A stretch of 64,000 bases of DNA, taken from assembly GCA_036227345.1 (NCBI GenBank), contig CP109468.1, positions 930,001-994,000 of the forward strand, in the 5' to 3' direction. A model generated the notes under the pieces. The model was not told the DNA's origin and did no database searches. It saw only the letters and a list, made by a program, of their open reading frames with translations. Shown piece by piece: positions 34,696-44,071 of this stretch. The position numbers and the translations under genes were made by a program. Numbering within the stretch: the first letter of the stretch is position 1; every line of letters begins with the position of its first letter. The DNA comes from Streptomyces sp. NBC_01463 (GTDB taxonomy: Bacteria > Actinomycetota > Actinomycetes > Streptomycetales > Streptomycetaceae).

Positions 34696-36054
34696 TCACC
34701 CCGTGGCGCCCGACGTCGACCGTGGGCTCTCCCTGCTCCGTACCGCGTCCGCGGCGGTCCGGAAACCCGGTGCCGGAGGGGTGGTCCGGGGCTCGGGGGA
34801 CGGACGGGTGCCGCCTCTCGCCAGGAAGTCGGAGAGGGGCAGTGTCGCGGCGCCGACCGTGACCGCGTCGGGTCCCAGACGGCCCATCTCGATCGCCGTG
34901 CGGGCCGCGGCGTGCCGGAGCGCGTACTCCTGCGCGTAGCGGCGGATGTCGGGCAGCAGGTGCGGGCCGATCAGCAGGCCCGCCCAGCCGCCGAGCAGGA
35001 TGCGCTCGGGCAGGAAGAGGTTGATCAGGTCGCCCAGCGCCGCGCCCAGGCATTCGGCCGTCTCGTCGAGCAGGGAGACGGCCACCGGGTCGGGATCGCC
35101 TCCCGGACCGGGGTAGGCGGCGGCCAGCAGGGCGGCGAGGGCGGTCTCGTCGTCGGCGTCGGCGGGCAGCGGGCCGCCCGCCTCGTGCCAGCGCTCCCGC
35201 ATCGCCTCTGCGCCCGCGTACGCCTCGAGGCAGCCGATCGAGCCGCACCGGCAGCGGCGGCCGCGCAGTTGCACGGTGGTGTGGCCCCATTCGAGGGCCA
35301 TGCTGCTGCGGTCCTCGTCGAGCAGGTCGCCGTGGTTGACGCACGCGCCGACGCCGGAGCCGATGAGGGCCACGGCCGAGACCCCCGCGCCCCGTCCGCC
35401 GCCGAACCACATCTCGGCCTGCCCGAGCGTCTTGGCGCCGTTGTCGATGAAGAAGGGGACCTCCGGCGGGACCCGGACCGCGTCGCGGAGCAGCCGCTCG
35501 AAGGGGACGGCGCTCCAGTCGATCGTCTGGCCGTGGACGACGGACCCCACGTCGCCGACCGCACCGTCCGGCGCGTCGCGCTCGATGATGCCCGGAACGC
35601 CGATCCCGATGCCCAGCAGCGCGCGCGGGTCGGCGCCGGCGTCGCGCAGGACGTCGGCGACCCCGCTGCGGACGTGGCCGACGATGCGGTCGACATCGTA
35701 GCCGTGCTGGGCCAGCAGGCGTTCGGTGCGGGCCAGTTCGGTGAGGGCGAGGTCGAAGAGCTCCACCCTGATCCGGGTCTCGCCGATGTCGATGCCGATC
35801 AGGAGGCCGCCCCCGGGGGCGACGCGCAGCAGCGTGCGGGGACGGCCGCCGTCGGAGTCGACGACGCCGGCCTCCTCCAGGAGGCCCTCCGCGGCGAGTT
35901 CCGCGACGACGTTGCTGATGGAACCTGAACTCAGCCCCGTCGCGGGACCGAGCTCCTGGCGGCTCAGCGGGCCGTCGAAATACAACCGTTGCAATACCCT
36001 CGCCCGGTTGCCCCGTCGCAGGTCACGCACGGTCCGTCTGTTGCGCTCAGCCAT
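34696..36054 (-). CDS. ROK-family transcriptional repressor
   Basis: A 452-residue ROK regulator with an N-terminal winged helix (SRQELGPATGLSSGSISNVVAELAAEGLL) and a sugar-kinase-like core (GIDIGETRIRVELFD, GIGIGVPGI). The zinc site expected of ROK proteins is present (RCRCGSIGCLEAYAG). The C-terminal 50 residues are Pro/Ser/Arg-rich. It diverges from the ABC importer/GH1 operon, whose promoter at 36096-36124 overlaps a CTTAA...TTAAG palindrome. Regulation of that operon by its sugar is the natural inference. Confidence 0.93.
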   Translation of the reverse strand: MAERNRRTVRDLRRGNRARVLQRLYFDGPLSRQELGPATGLSSGSISNVVAELAAEGLLEEAGVVDSDGGRPRTLLRVAPGGGLLIGIDIGETRIRVELFDLALTELARTERLLAQHGYDVDRIVGHVRSGVADVLRDAGADPRALLGIGIGVPGIIERDAPDGAVGDVGSVVHGQTIDWSAVPFERLLRDAVRVPPEVPFFIDNGAKTLGQAEMWFGGGRGAGVSAVALIGSGVGACVNHGDLLDEDRSSMALEWGHTTVQLRGRRCRCGSIGCLEAYAGAEAMRERWHEAGGPLPADADDETALAALLAAAYPGPGGDPDPVAVSLLDETAECLGAALGDLINLFLPERILLGGWAGLLIGPHLLPDIRRYAQEYALRHAAARTAIEMGRLGPDAVTVGAATLPLSDFLARGGTRPSPEPRTTPPAPGFRTAADAVRSRESPRSTSGATG

Positions 36055-36095
36055 GTGGCTCCTTCCCTTCCCGCAACATACCGCGACCGCGGGAC

Positions 36096-36140
36096 TTGAC
36101 GCGACCTTCTCTCACCTCTTAAATCACGTCATAAATTAAG
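36096..36140 (+). promoter_or_regulatory. Promoter and candidate operator of the ABC/GH1 operon
   Basis: TTGACG (36096-36101) and TTAAAT (36119-36124) are spaced 17 bases, a good -35/-10 pair. CTTAA (36118-36122) and TTAAG (36136-36140) form an inverted repeat covering the -10, well placed for repression by the divergent ROK protein. Confidence 0.6.
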
Positions 36141-36199
36141 CCCTGAAGGTCGTTCGGTTCTCGAACACGACCTTCGTCCCCGGAAAGGGGCCATCCCTC

Positions 36200-37513
36200 A
36201 TGCGCAACATCAGAGCCGCAGCAGCCGCCACCCTCGCGATCTCCATCGCCGCCGGAGTCACCGGCTGCGGAGGCGGTACGTCCTCGGGCGGCGGCAGCAA
36301 CGATTCGCCCAAGACCCTCACGTACTGGGCGTCCAACCAGGGCCCCAGCATCGAGGCCGACAAGAAGATCCTGACCCCCGAGCTGAAGAAGTTCGAGGAG
36401 CAGACCGGCATCAAGGTCAAGCTGGAGGTCGTCCCCTGGGCCGACCTGCTCAACCGGATCCTCGCGGCCACCACGTCCGGTCAGGGCCCGGACGTCCTGA
36501 ACATCGGCAACACCTGGTCGGCCTCGCTCCAGGCGACGGGCGCGCTCCTGCCCTGGGACAAGGCGAACTTCGACGCGATCGGCGGCCGGGACCGCTTCGT
36601 CGACTCGGCGGTCGCCTCGGCCGGCGCGGAGGGCAAGGACCCCTCCGCGGTGCCGCTGTACTCGCTCGCGTACGCCCTGTACTACAACAAGAAGAGCTTC
36701 GCCGAGGCCGGCATCAGCAAGCCCCCGGCCACCTGGGACGAGCTGGTCGAGGACGGCAAGAAGCTCTCCAAGGACGGCAAGTGGGGCCTGGGCGCCGAGG
36801 GCGCCAACCTCTCCAACAACATCCACCAGACCTTCGTCCTGGGCCAGCAGCACGGCTCGGACTTCTTCGACGCCGCCGGCAAGGCGACGTTCACCTCCGA
36901 CGGTGCCGTCGCCGCCGTGAAGCAGTACATCGACTTCATGGCCAAGGACAAGATCATCGCGCCGGGCAACGCCGAGTACGCCCAGAACCAGTCCCTGACG
37001 GACTTCGCCAAGGGCAAGACCGCGATGGTGCTGTGGCAGGCCGCCGCCTCGACCTTCGCCTCCCAGGGCATGAAGCCCGAGGACTGGGGCGCGGCCCCCG
37101 TGCCCGTCGCGTCCGGCACCCCCGGCCAGGGCAAGAACATCAACTCCATGGTCGCCGGCATCAACATGGCGGTGTTCAAGAACACCAAGAACATCGACGG
37201 CGCCAAGAAGTTCGTGAAGTTCATGACGAGCGACGCCGAGCAGAAGCTGCTCAACAAGACCTACGGGTCCATCCCGCCGGTCAAGACCGCCCAGGCCGAC
37301 GCCGCCTTCTCGGCGCCCGACCTCGCGGTCCTGCGCGACACGCTGGCCAAGAGCGCGGCCCCGCTGCCGCAGGTGCCCAACGAGTCGCAGTTCGAGACCG
37401 CCGTCGGCACCGCGGTCAAGGAGCTGTGGGCCGACGCCGCAGCCGGACGCCCCGTGACCACCGAATCCGTCAAGGCGCGCCTCGAAAAGGCCCAGCAGAC
37501 GATGCAGCAGTAA
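36200..37513 (+). CDS. ABC transporter sugar-binding lipoprotein
   Basis: A 437-residue extracytoplasmic solute-binding protein of family 1 (ExtracellSolBind). The lipobox is VTGC with lipidated Cys23, followed by a Gly/Ser linker. The body has the usual features: LTYWASNQGPS, KLEVVPWADLLNRILAA, TWDELVEDGKKL, and a C-terminal LEKAQQTMQQ. It delivers oligosaccharides, by context beta-glucosides such as cellobiose, to the two permeases that follow. The ATG at 36200 follows AAAGGGG. The operon lacks an ATPase gene; in Streptomyces MsiK usually supplies it. Confidence 0.94.
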   Translation: MRNIRAAAAATLAISIAAGVTGCGGGTSSGGGSNDSPKTLTYWASNQGPSIEADKKILTPELKKFEEQTGIKVKLEVVPWADLLNRILAATTSGQGPDVLNIGNTWSASLQATGALLPWDKANFDAIGGRDRFVDSAVASAGAEGKDPSAVPLYSLAYALYYNKKSFAEAGISKPPATWDELVEDGKKLSKDGKWGLGAEGANLSNNIHQTFVLGQQHGSDFFDAAGKATFTSDGAVAAVKQYIDFMAKDKIIAPGNAEYAQNQSLTDFAKGKTAMVLWQAAASTFASQGMKPEDWGAAPVPVASGTPGQGKNINSMVAGINMAVFKNTKNIDGAKKFVKFMTSDAEQKLLNKTYGSIPPVKTAQADAAFSAPDLAVLRDTLAKSAAPLPQVPNESQFETAVGTAVKELWADAAAGRPVTTESVKARLEKAQQTMQQ

Positions 37514-37523
37514 GGCACTCCTC

Positions 37524-38534
37524 ATGACCGCCACCGTGACCACCGACAGCCGAACGGAAAAGTCGGACAGGGTGACGAGCCGGGGCACCGGGGGTGCGCG
37601 CAGGAGACTGCCGCGCATCCCCGACCGGATCCGCCAGGGCGGACTGCCCTATCTCCTGCTCCTGCCGGCCGTGCTCCTCGAACTCCTCGTCCATGTGATC
37701 CCGATGATCATCGGGATCGTGATGAGCTTCCGCCAGCTCACGCAGTTCTACATCAACAACTGGGGCGGGGCGCCCTGGTCCGGCTTCGACAACTACCGCA
37801 TCGCCGTCGACGTCAACGCCCCGATCGGCGAGGCACTGCTCCACTCGTTCTTCGTCACCTGCGTCTTCACGTTCTTCGCCGTCGGCCTGGCGTGGCTGTT
37901 CGGTGTCGCGGCGGCGATCATGCTGCAGGAGAACTTCCGCGGCCGCGGCTTCCTGCGGGCGATCTTCCTCGTCCCGTACGCCCTGCCGGTCTACGCGGCA
38001 GTCATCACCTGGGCGTTCATGTTCCAGCGGGACAACGGCCTGGTCAACCACGTACTCCACGACCAGCTGGGCATCACCGACCAGCCGTCGTTCTGGCTGA
38101 TCGGCGACAACAGCATCTACGCGCTGATCGTCGTCTCGGTCTGGAAGGGCTGGCCGTTCGCCTTCCTCATCGTGATGGCGGGTCTGCAGAACATCCCGCG
38201 CGAGCTGTACGAGGCCTCCGCCATCGACGGCGCCGGCATCTGGCAGCAGATCCGCAAGATCACGCTGCCGGCGCTGCGCCCGGTCAACCAGGTCCTCGTG
38301 CTCGTCCTGTTCCTGTGGACGTTCAACGACTTCAACACCCCGTACGTCCTGTTCGGGAAGGCGGCGCCCGAGAACGCGGACCTCATCTCGATCCACATCT
38401 ACCAGTCGTCGTTCGTCACCTGGAACTTCGGCACCGGATCCGCGATGTCCGTGCTCCTGCTGCTGTTCCTGCTCGTCGTGACGGCCGTCTACCTGCTCAT
38501 CACCTCGCGCGGAAGGAAGGGTGCAGATGCCTAG
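37524..38534 (+). CDS. ABC sugar transporter permease (MalF-like)
   Basis: A 336-residue inner-membrane permease with six TM helices. The EAA loop that contacts the ATPase is visible (LYEASAIDGAGIWQQIRKITLP). The N-terminal 40 residues are basic and cytoplasmic. It starts 10 bp after the binding protein and its stop overlaps the next permease's start (ATGCCTAG). It pairs with the following MalG-like permease in a beta-glucoside importer. Confidence 0.95.
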   Translation: MTATVTTDSRTEKSDRVTSRGTGGARRRLPRIPDRIRQGGLPYLLLLPAVLLELLVHVIPMIIGIVMSFRQLTQFYINNWGGAPWSGFDNYRIAVDVNAPIGEALLHSFFVTCVFTFFAVGLAWLFGVAAAIMLQENFRGRGFLRAIFLVPYALPVYAAVITWAFMFQRDNGLVNHVLHDQLGITDQPSFWLIGDNSIYALIVVSVWKGWPFAFLIVMAGLQNIPRELYEASAIDGAGIWQQIRKITLPALRPVNQVLVLVLFLWTFNDFNTPYVLFGKAAPENADLISIHIYQSSFVTWNFGTGSAMSVLLLLFLLVVTAVYLLITSRGRKGADA

Positions 38535-39435
38535 CCATGCCCAGCCGGCCGCACTGTCGAGAGCGGCGAAATCGAGATCGCGTTCCCGGTCGCCGATGGC
38601 CGCGCCGCAGTCCTTCCTCTGGACCCGCCGCGTCATCCTGACCTTCCTGGCGGCCTTCGCGCTGCTGCCCGTCTACGTGATGGTCAGCAGCTCGCTCAAG
38701 CCGCTCCAGGACGTGTCGGGGAAGTTCCACTGGATCCCGTCCGGGCTGACCGTCAAGCCGTACTTCGACATCTGGGACACCGTCCCGCTCGCCCGGTACT
38801 TCGTCAACTCGCTGGTCGTGGCGGGCACCGCAACGGTTCTCTCGGTGATCATCGCGGTGTTCTCGGCCTACGCCGTGAGCCGCTACAAGTTCCGCGGCAA
38901 GCGCGTCTTCACCGTCACGGTGCTCTCCACCCAGATGTTCCCGGGCATCCTCTTCCTGCTCCCGCTGTTCCTCATCTTCGTCAACATCGGGAACAGCACC
39001 GGTATCGCCCTGTACGGCTCGCGCGGCGGACTGATCCTCACGTATCTGACGTTCTCGCTGCCGTTCTCCATCTGGATGCTCATCGGGTACTTCGACTCGA
39101 TCCCGAGGGATCTGGACGAGGCCGCGCTCGTCGACGGCTGCGGACCGCTCGGCGCCCTGTTCCGGGTCGTCGTGCCGGCCGCGGTGCCCGGCATCGTCGC
39201 CGTCGCCGTCTACGCGTTCATGACGGCCTGGGGCGAGGTCCTCTTCGCCTCCGTCATGACCAACGACACCACCCGCACGCTGGCCGTCGGTCTGCAGGGC
39301 TACGCCACGCAGAACGACGTCTACTGGAACCAGGTCATGGCCGCCTCGCTCGTCGTCAGCGTGCCGATCGTCGCCGGATTCCTGCTCCTCCAGCGCTACC
39401 TCGTCGCCGGCCTCACCGCTGGAGCCGTCAAGTGA
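38527..39435 (+). CDS. ABC sugar transporter permease (MalG-like)
   Basis: A 302-residue permease with six TM helices and the EAA motif [25 protein letters not shown]. The ATG at 38527 has AGGAAGG six bases upstream and overlaps the end of the previous gene; a GTG at 38521 is the alternative start. The serine/arginine-rich N-terminal leader ([12 protein letters not shown]) is unusual but short. Its stop overlaps the GTG of the GH1 gene, binding transport and hydrolysis in one operon. Confidence 0.95.
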   Translation: MPSHAQPAALSRAAKSRSRSRSPMAAPQSFLWTRRVILTFLAAFALLPVYVMVSSSLKPLQDVSGKFHWIPSGLTVKPYFDIWDTVPLARYFVNSLVVAGTATVLSVIIAVFSAYAVSRYKFRGKRVFTVTVLSTQMFPGILFLLPLFLIFVNIGNSTGIALYGSRGGLILTYLTFSLPFSIWMLIGYFDSIPRDLDEAALVDGCGPLGALFRVVVPAAVPGIVAVAVYAFMTAWGEVLFASVMTNDTTRTLAVGLQGYATQNDVYWNQVMAASLVVSVPIVAGFLLLQRYLVAGLTAGAVK

Positions 39436-40814
39436 CCACTTCGGAAAGGAAGTCAGTGAACGACCTCAGCGCCCTCCCGGCCGACTTCACCTGGGGCGTC
39501 GCCACAGCCGCGTACCAGATCGAGGGAGCCGTGGCCGAGGACGGCCGCGCCCCCTCCATCTGGGACACCTTCTCCCACACCCCCGGCAAGGTGGCCGGCG
39601 GCGACACCGGCGACGTGGCCTGCGACCACTACCACCGGGTCCCGCAGGACATCTCCCTGATCAAGGAGGTGGGGGCGGGCGCGTACCGCTTCTCGCTCGC
39701 CTGGCCGCGGATCGTGCCGGGCGGCGACGGGCCGGTCAACGGAGCCGGTCTCGACTTCTACGACCGGCTGGTGGACGGCCTCCTCGACGCCGGCATCACC
39801 CCGTTCGCCACGCTCTACCACTGGGACCTGCCGCAGGCACTCCAGGACCGCGGCGGCTGGACGGTCCGGGAGACCGCCGAGCACTTCGCCGCGTACACCT
39901 CGGTCGTCGTGGACCGCCTCGGTGACCGCGTGAAGGACTGGGCGACGCTCAACGAACCGCTCTGCTCGGCGTGGATCGGTCATCTCGAGGGCACGATGGC
40001 GCCGGGTCTCACCGACCTGACCGCCGCCGTCCGCGCCTCGTACCACCTGCACCTCGGCCACGGGCTCGCCGTTCAGGCGATCCGGGCCGCGTCCCCGGAC
40101 GCCCGCGTCGGCATCGTCAACAACCTCAGCCCGGTGGAGGCCGCCACCGACCGCGAGGCCGACCGGGAAGCCGCCGTGCGCGGCGACGGGCACATCAACC
40201 GCTGGTGGCTCGACCCGATCCTGGGACGCGGCTACCCGCAGGACATGGTCGATCTGTACGGAGTCGAGCTCCCGGTCCAGGACGGCGACATGGAGCTCAT
40301 CTCCGCGCCGCTCGACTGGATGGGCGTGAACTACTACTTCCGCCAGGTCGTCACCGCCGACGCGACCGGACCCGTCCCGCACGCCAAGCAGGTCTACCTC
40401 CCCGGCTCCCGCCACACCCACATGGACTGGGAGGTCCACGCCGCGGGCCTGGAGCAGCTCCTGCTCCGCCTGACCGAGGAGTACGGCGTCCAGCGCCTGT
40501 ACGTCACCGAGAACGGCTCGGCCTACCAGGACGTCGTCCTCGCCGACGGTTCGGTGCACGACCCGGAGCGCACCCAGTACCTGGAGGAGCACCTGGCCGC
40601 CTGCGCCCGCGCCGTCCGCAAGGGCGCCCCGCTCGCCGGGTACTTCGCCTGGTCCCTGCTGGACAACTTCGAGTGGGCGTACGGCTACGACAAGCGGTTC
40701 GGCCTGGTCCACGTCGATTACGCGACGCAGCGCCGCACCGTCAAGAGCAGTGGCCGGCGCTACGCCGAGCTGATCGCGGAAGCGACCGCGGGCCGCTCGC
40801 GCAAGGCCGCCTGA
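39432..40814 (+). CDS. GH1 beta-glucosidase, intracellular
   Basis: A 460-residue GH1 enzyme without signal peptide, so it splits imported beta-glucosides (cellobiose or similar) in the cytoplasm. Acid/base Glu175 lies in TLNEP and nucleophile Glu360 in YVTENG. Other family marks include the N-terminal [15 protein letters not shown] and C-terminal [20 protein letters not shown]. The GTG at 39432 overlaps the permease stop; a second GTG at 39456, with GGAAGT upstream, is the alternative start. It is the last gene of the importer operon and is followed by a terminator. Confidence 0.96.
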   Translation: MTTSERKSVNDLSALPADFTWGVATAAYQIEGAVAEDGRAPSIWDTFSHTPGKVAGGDTGDVACDHYHRVPQDISLIKEVGAGAYRFSLAWPRIVPGGDGPVNGAGLDFYDRLVDGLLDAGITPFATLYHWDLPQALQDRGGWTVRETAEHFAAYTSVVVDRLGDRVKDWATLNEPLCSAWIGHLEGTMAPGLTDLTAAVRASYHLHLGHGLAVQAIRAASPDARVGIVNNLSPVEAATDREADREAAVRGDGHINRWWLDPILGRGYPQDMVDLYGVELPVQDGDMELISAPLDWMGVNYYFRQVVTADATGPVPHAKQVYLPGSRHTHMDWEVHAAGLEQLLLRLTEEYGVQRLYVTENGSAYQDVVLADGSVHDPERTQYLEEHLAACARAVRKGAPLAGYFAWSLLDNFEWAYGYDKRFGLVHVDYATQRRTVKSSGRRYAELIAEATAGRSRKAA

Positions 40815-40846
40815 CCCCCGGCTCCTGACGCGAACCACCCCAGCGA

Positions 40847-40882
40847 CCTCCGGCCGCGGCGGACGACCGCCGCCGCCGGAGG
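40847..40882 (+). terminator. Terminator after GH1 operon
   Basis: CCTCCGGCCGCGGCGG (40847-40862) pairs with CCGCCGCCGCCGGAGG (40867-40882), one mismatch, followed by TTT. Confidence 0.75.
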
Positions 40883-41025
40883 TTTCGCGCTGCCCGGGCA
40901 ACGGGTGGACCAGCGACTCCTTGCCGCCTCCGTCACCCGCCGAGAAGGCACCTGACCGGATCGAACCGCATCGGTCGGGTGCGGCCGGCGTCCTTACGGC
41001 AGGGTTGGCGTCGAAAGGAGACCTC

Positions 41026-41895
41026 GTGATCTCGGTACTCAACCAGCTTGTCGGTCTCGTCGAGGAACACCTCACCGAGGAGCTCGACGTCGGCCGGCTG
41101 GCCAGGGAACTCGGCACGACCGAGTACCACCTGCGCCGGATGTTCTCGTCACTGGCCGGTATGCCGCTGTCGGAGTACGTACGCCGACGCCGCATGACCG
41201 TCGCCGCAGCCGACGTGATCCGCGGCGAGGACGACCTGCTGGGCATCGCTGTCCGGCACGGATACGGCTCGACCGAGGCGTTCGGGCGCGCGTTCCGCTC
41301 GGTCCACGGCGCCGGGCCCCGTGACGTGCGCCGCGACGGAGGTCCTCTGCGCACACAACCACGGATCAGGATCCGCCTGACCGTCGAAGGGAGCATCCCC
41401 ATGGACACCCGCCTCGTCGAACGCCCCGCGTTCCGCCTGATCGGGCACGCAGCCCGGGTTCCGCTCATCCACCGGGGCGTCAACCCGCACATCCAGCAGC
41501 ACATCACGTCACTGCCTCCGGAGGAACACCCCCGGCTGAAGGCCCTCGGCGACACCGAACCGGCGGGCCTGCTGCAGGTCAGCGACGAAGTCGACCCCGA
41601 CGGAACGGAGGGGAGCGAACTGACCTACCTGCACGGGGTCGCCGTCTCACGGGACACGTCGGCCCCCGACGACCTGGACGCCATCGAGGTACCGGCCGGC
41701 CGGTGGGCGGTCTTCCGCACCACCGGGCCTCATCCGCAGGCCCTGCAGACGACCTGGGCCGCGACCGCGACCGAGTGGTTCCCCTCCAACCCCTGGCGCC
41801 TGCGGTCAGGGCCCTCGATCGTCGCGGTCCTCGAACGGGCGGACGACTTCACCACCGCGACCTGCGAACTGTGGCTGCCCGTCGAACCGGCATGA
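41026..41895 (+). CDS. AraC-type regulator with GyrI-like effector domain
   Basis: A 289-residue protein. The N-terminal 105 residues are an AraC DNA-binding domain with two helix-turn-helices (LDVGRLARELGTTEYHLRRMFSS, DDLLGIAVRHGYGSTEAFGRAFRSVHG). The C-terminal part (from about 125) is a GyrI-like/SOUL-type small-molecule-binding domain (RLVERPAFRLIGHAARVPL, VPAGRWAVFRTTGPHPQAL). This order is typical of AraC-GyrI regulators responding to drugs or metabolites. The GTG at 41026 is supported by AAAGGAG. It converges on a TetR gene 23 bp away. Confidence 0.9.
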   Translation: MISVLNQLVGLVEEHLTEELDVGRLARELGTTEYHLRRMFSSLAGMPLSEYVRRRRMTVAAADVIRGEDDLLGIAVRHGYGSTEAFGRAFRSVHGAGPRDVRRDGGPLRTQPRIRIRLTVEGSIPMDTRLVERPAFRLIGHAARVPLIHRGVNPHIQQHITSLPPEEHPRLKALGDTEPAGLLQVSDEVDPDGTEGSELTYLHGVAVSRDTSAPDDLDAIEVPAGRWAVFRTTGPHPQALQTTWAATATEWFPSNPWRLRSGPSIVAVLERADDFTTATCELWLPVEPA

Positions 41896-41918
41896 CGCAC
41901 GACGGTCACGGGACGGCC

Positions 41919-42518
41919 TCACGGTCGGCGTCCGGCCCCGCCGGTCGCCGACGGCCAGTTCACCAGCAGGAAGTGCAGGGCCTCGACCGCACGCTCCCAG
42001 GACGTCTGCACGGCCCGCGGCGCACCGAATCCGCCGTCGGCCTCCAGGGCGGTGAATCCGTGGAAGGTGCTGCGCAGCAGCCGTACCGCGTCCGTGAGAT
42101 CCGGTTCCGTCAGGCCGTAGGCACGCAGCATCGACGAGGTGGTCTCGATGGTGCGGTGGTACGCGGGGGCTTCGGCGACGACGGCGGGGTCGACCCGCAT
42201 CCGTGTCGCCTCGTACCGGCCCGGGCACGCCAGCGCGAAGGACCGGTAGGCGTCGGCGAACGCGATCAGCGCGTCCTTCCCGGCCCGGCCGGCCACCGCC
42301 GCCTCGATCCGGTCGATGAACTCCCCCGCGGCCAGCAGCGCGACCCGGGTGCGGAGATCCTGCAGGTTCTTCACGTGGGAGTACAGGCTGGCGTCCTTGA
42401 CGCCGAAGCCGCGGGCCAGCGCGGAGATGGTGACCTTGTCGAAGCCGGCCGAGTCGGCCAGATCGGCCGCCGCCGCCACGACCCGGTCGGTCGTGAGCCC
42501 CGCGCGAACCATCCCCAC
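41919..42518 (-). CDS. TetR-family regulator (TetR_C WHG subfamily)
   Basis: A 199-residue repressor. The N-terminal helix-turn-helix is ISALARGFGVKDASLYSHVKN, and the C-terminal half has the WHG-type effector domain (STFHGFTALEADGGFG). The start is GTG 42518 or, two codons in, ATG 42512. The upstream region 42525-42575 is AT-richer and probably holds its promoter. No obvious target gene is adjacent; the AraC gene on the other side converges on it. Confidence 0.88.
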   Translation of the reverse strand: MGMVRAGLTTDRVVAAAADLADSAGFDKVTISALARGFGVKDASLYSHVKNLQDLRTRVALLAAGEFIDRIEAAVAGRAGKDALIAFADAYRSFALACPGRYEATRMRVDPAVVAEAPAYHRTIETTSSMLRAYGLTEPDLTDAVRLLRSTFHGFTALEADGGFGAPRAVQTSWERAVEALHFLLVNWPSATGGAGRRP

Positions 42519-42614
42519 CCCCGTCGACGTACTGCTGCCTAGACCCCTTAGCTTTTCCCCGAATATACACAGGCGGAAGCGCTGGGGGCGTGCGTCCCGG
42601 CTGCGCAGGTCATC

Positions 42615-42654
42615 AGCCCGCGGTGGTCACGGATGGCCGTGACCACCGCGGGCT
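42615..42654. terminator. Strong hairpin upstream of TetR gene
   Basis: AGCCCGCGGTGGTCACGG (42615-42632) pairs perfectly over 18 bp with 42637-42654. Probably ends minus-strand transcripts coming from the DUF1996 gene. Confidence 0.75.
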
Positions 42655-42739
42655 TGTGCACCGCGCCGACAGCGGGGAGTGGGACGGCGCGGGCAGTCAG
42701 GAGGTGCGATGACGGGCCGGGGACGACACGTAGGCGCAC

Positions 42740-42753
42740 GGAGAGCGCTCTCC
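42740..42753. promoter_or_regulatory. GGAGAGCGCTCTCC operator copy downstream of DUF1996
   Basis: A perfect copy of the 14-bp palindrome found before GH3, the LacI gene and the DUF1996 gene. It lies past the 3' end of DUF1996, so DNA looping with the site at 44252 or an unrecognised promoter is possible. Confidence 0.55.
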
Positions 42754-42833
42754 TCGGTGGACGTCAGGCGGCCACCGAGAAGAGCGATCCGGGGTGATCC
42801 AGGATCGAATCACGGTCCGGTCCGGTCAGGGCC

Positions 42834-42925
42834 GGGTTCAGGATCTGGATCTCCGAACCCGGATCCTGAACCCGGATCCTGGATCTGGATTCTGGATTCT
42901 GGATCTGGATTCTGGATCTGGATCA
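42834..42925. repeat. Hairpin plus GGATCTGGATTCT short-period repeat at DUF1996 3' end
   Basis: From 42834 the DNA reads GGGTTCAGGATC, later GGATCCTGAACCC, an inverted repeat of 12 bp. It runs into at least seven head-to-tail copies of six- or seven-base units of the GGATCTG/GGATTCT type up to the DUF1996 stop codon (42923-42925). The period-6 stretch translates as alternating hydrophobic/hydrophilic residues in two frames, but it is outside a supported gene. It probably acts as a terminator with an expanded simple repeat. Confidence 0.7.
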
Positions 42926-44071
42926 GGGAAGTTCGTAGTTCTCGTCGAGCGCGGCGCCGCGGTCCGCGTTCGTCTGGTCGTAGCCGCGGGCGTCGCACTG
43001 GAGGCCACCGATGATGCAGTGGTCGACCAGGGCGTCGAGCGTGGCGTCGTCCCAGGCGTTGAAGAAGTCGTAGTGGAAGCTGTGACCGGTGCCGCTGGCC
43101 AGCCTCACCTTCGACATGTCGCCGTTGACCGGCCAGGCCATCTTGAACTCGATCATCGGCAGGGCGACGGGGTGGGAGGCCGGGCAGACGTTCTGGTTGG
43201 CGCCCTGAGCCTTCGGATAGGCCATGTGTGCCTGGTGGTCGGGGGTGTCGAGGTGCAGGCCGTCCCAGCAACTGGGGGCCTGCATACGGATGTTGAGCTG
43301 GACATCGCGGTCGGTCGGGCAGTACGCCGGGAAGTCGACGTTGTGGTACTGGTTCTGGCACTCCCAGCCCTCGACCATGCCCGGGTGGTCACGGAACTGC
43401 TCGGCCGTCTGCATCGGACTGCCGACGACGAACCGCAGCCCCTTCGGGAAGGGCCGCACGCTGGTGTAGTCGGTGACTCCCGCCTTGTAGTAGATGGTCT
43501 GCGGCCCGACGGGGCGGACCTCCTTGTCGCCGTTGTAGAGGGTCGGCATCCAGTACGCGGACAGGTCACCGGGCGCCTTGCATGCGGTGCCGCCCGCGCC
43601 GAGGGACGCCGTGGTGCTGTTGGCGTTCGTGGTGTCGTTGCCCATGAACGTGTGGTTGTGGGACTTACCGGCCTGACCGGGGAAGACGATCGGGTCGTCC
43701 GGGGCGGTGTGGTTGACCGAGCAGTTCGCCTGGAACTCGTGGAAGTAGCGGTGCGGGGGCAGTTCCGCGGACGGCTGGACGCCGGTGACCGGCGGGACGG
43801 CGGGGATGTAGCCGTCGCCGTCCGGGTCGTCCCCGAAGGCCACCGGCGCGGCCGCGGCCATCACGTGGCCCTGCATCGCATGGGTCGCCGCTGCGGGGCG
43901 TTCCGCCGCGCGGGGTGCCGCGTCGGCGCGGCCGGCATCCGTGATCGCGTTGAATCCCATGGCCACCAGGGCCAGGGACGCCACACCCGCCAGGATCGAT
44001 ACGAGCCTCGTGCTGCGCCGCGCTCTCGGACGGGGTCGTTCCGGTGAGGGTCTTGCCGGTCTTGTCTCCAT
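42923..44071 (-). CDS. Exported DUF1996 protein
   Basis: A 382-residue secreted or membrane-anchored protein. A single TM/signal segment (TRLVSILAGVASLALVAMGFNAI) follows a basic N-terminus. The DUF1996 domain spans about 110-370 (YFHEFQANCSVNHTAPDDP, PGQAGKSHNHTFMGND, YWMPTLYN, HSFHYDFFNAWDD) with many histidines that suggest a metal or carbohydrate site. Family members occur in fungi and Streptomyces, often near carbohydrate-active genes; the activity is unknown. ATG 44071 is preceded by GGAGGT; ATG 44083 is the alternative. The promoter at 44277-44305 carries the GH3-type LacI operator. Confidence 0.85.
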   Translation of the reverse strand: METRPARPSPERPRPRARRSTRLVSILAGVASLALVAMGFNAITDAGRADAAPRAAERPAAATHAMQGHVMAAAAPVAFGDDPDGDGYIPAVPPVTGVQPSAELPPHRYFHEFQANCSVNHTAPDDPIVFPGQAGKSHNHTFMGNDTTNANSTTASLGAGGTACKAPGDLSAYWMPTLYNGDKEVRPVGPQTIYYKAGVTDYTSVRPFPKGLRFVVGSPMQTAEQFRDHPGMVEGWECQNQYHNVDFPAYCPTDRDVQLNIRMQAPSCWDGLHLDTPDHQAHMAYPKAQGANQNVCPASHPVALPMIEFKMAWPVNGDMSKVRLASGTGHSFHYDFFNAWDDATLDALVDHCIIGGLQCDARGYDQTNADRGAALDENYELP

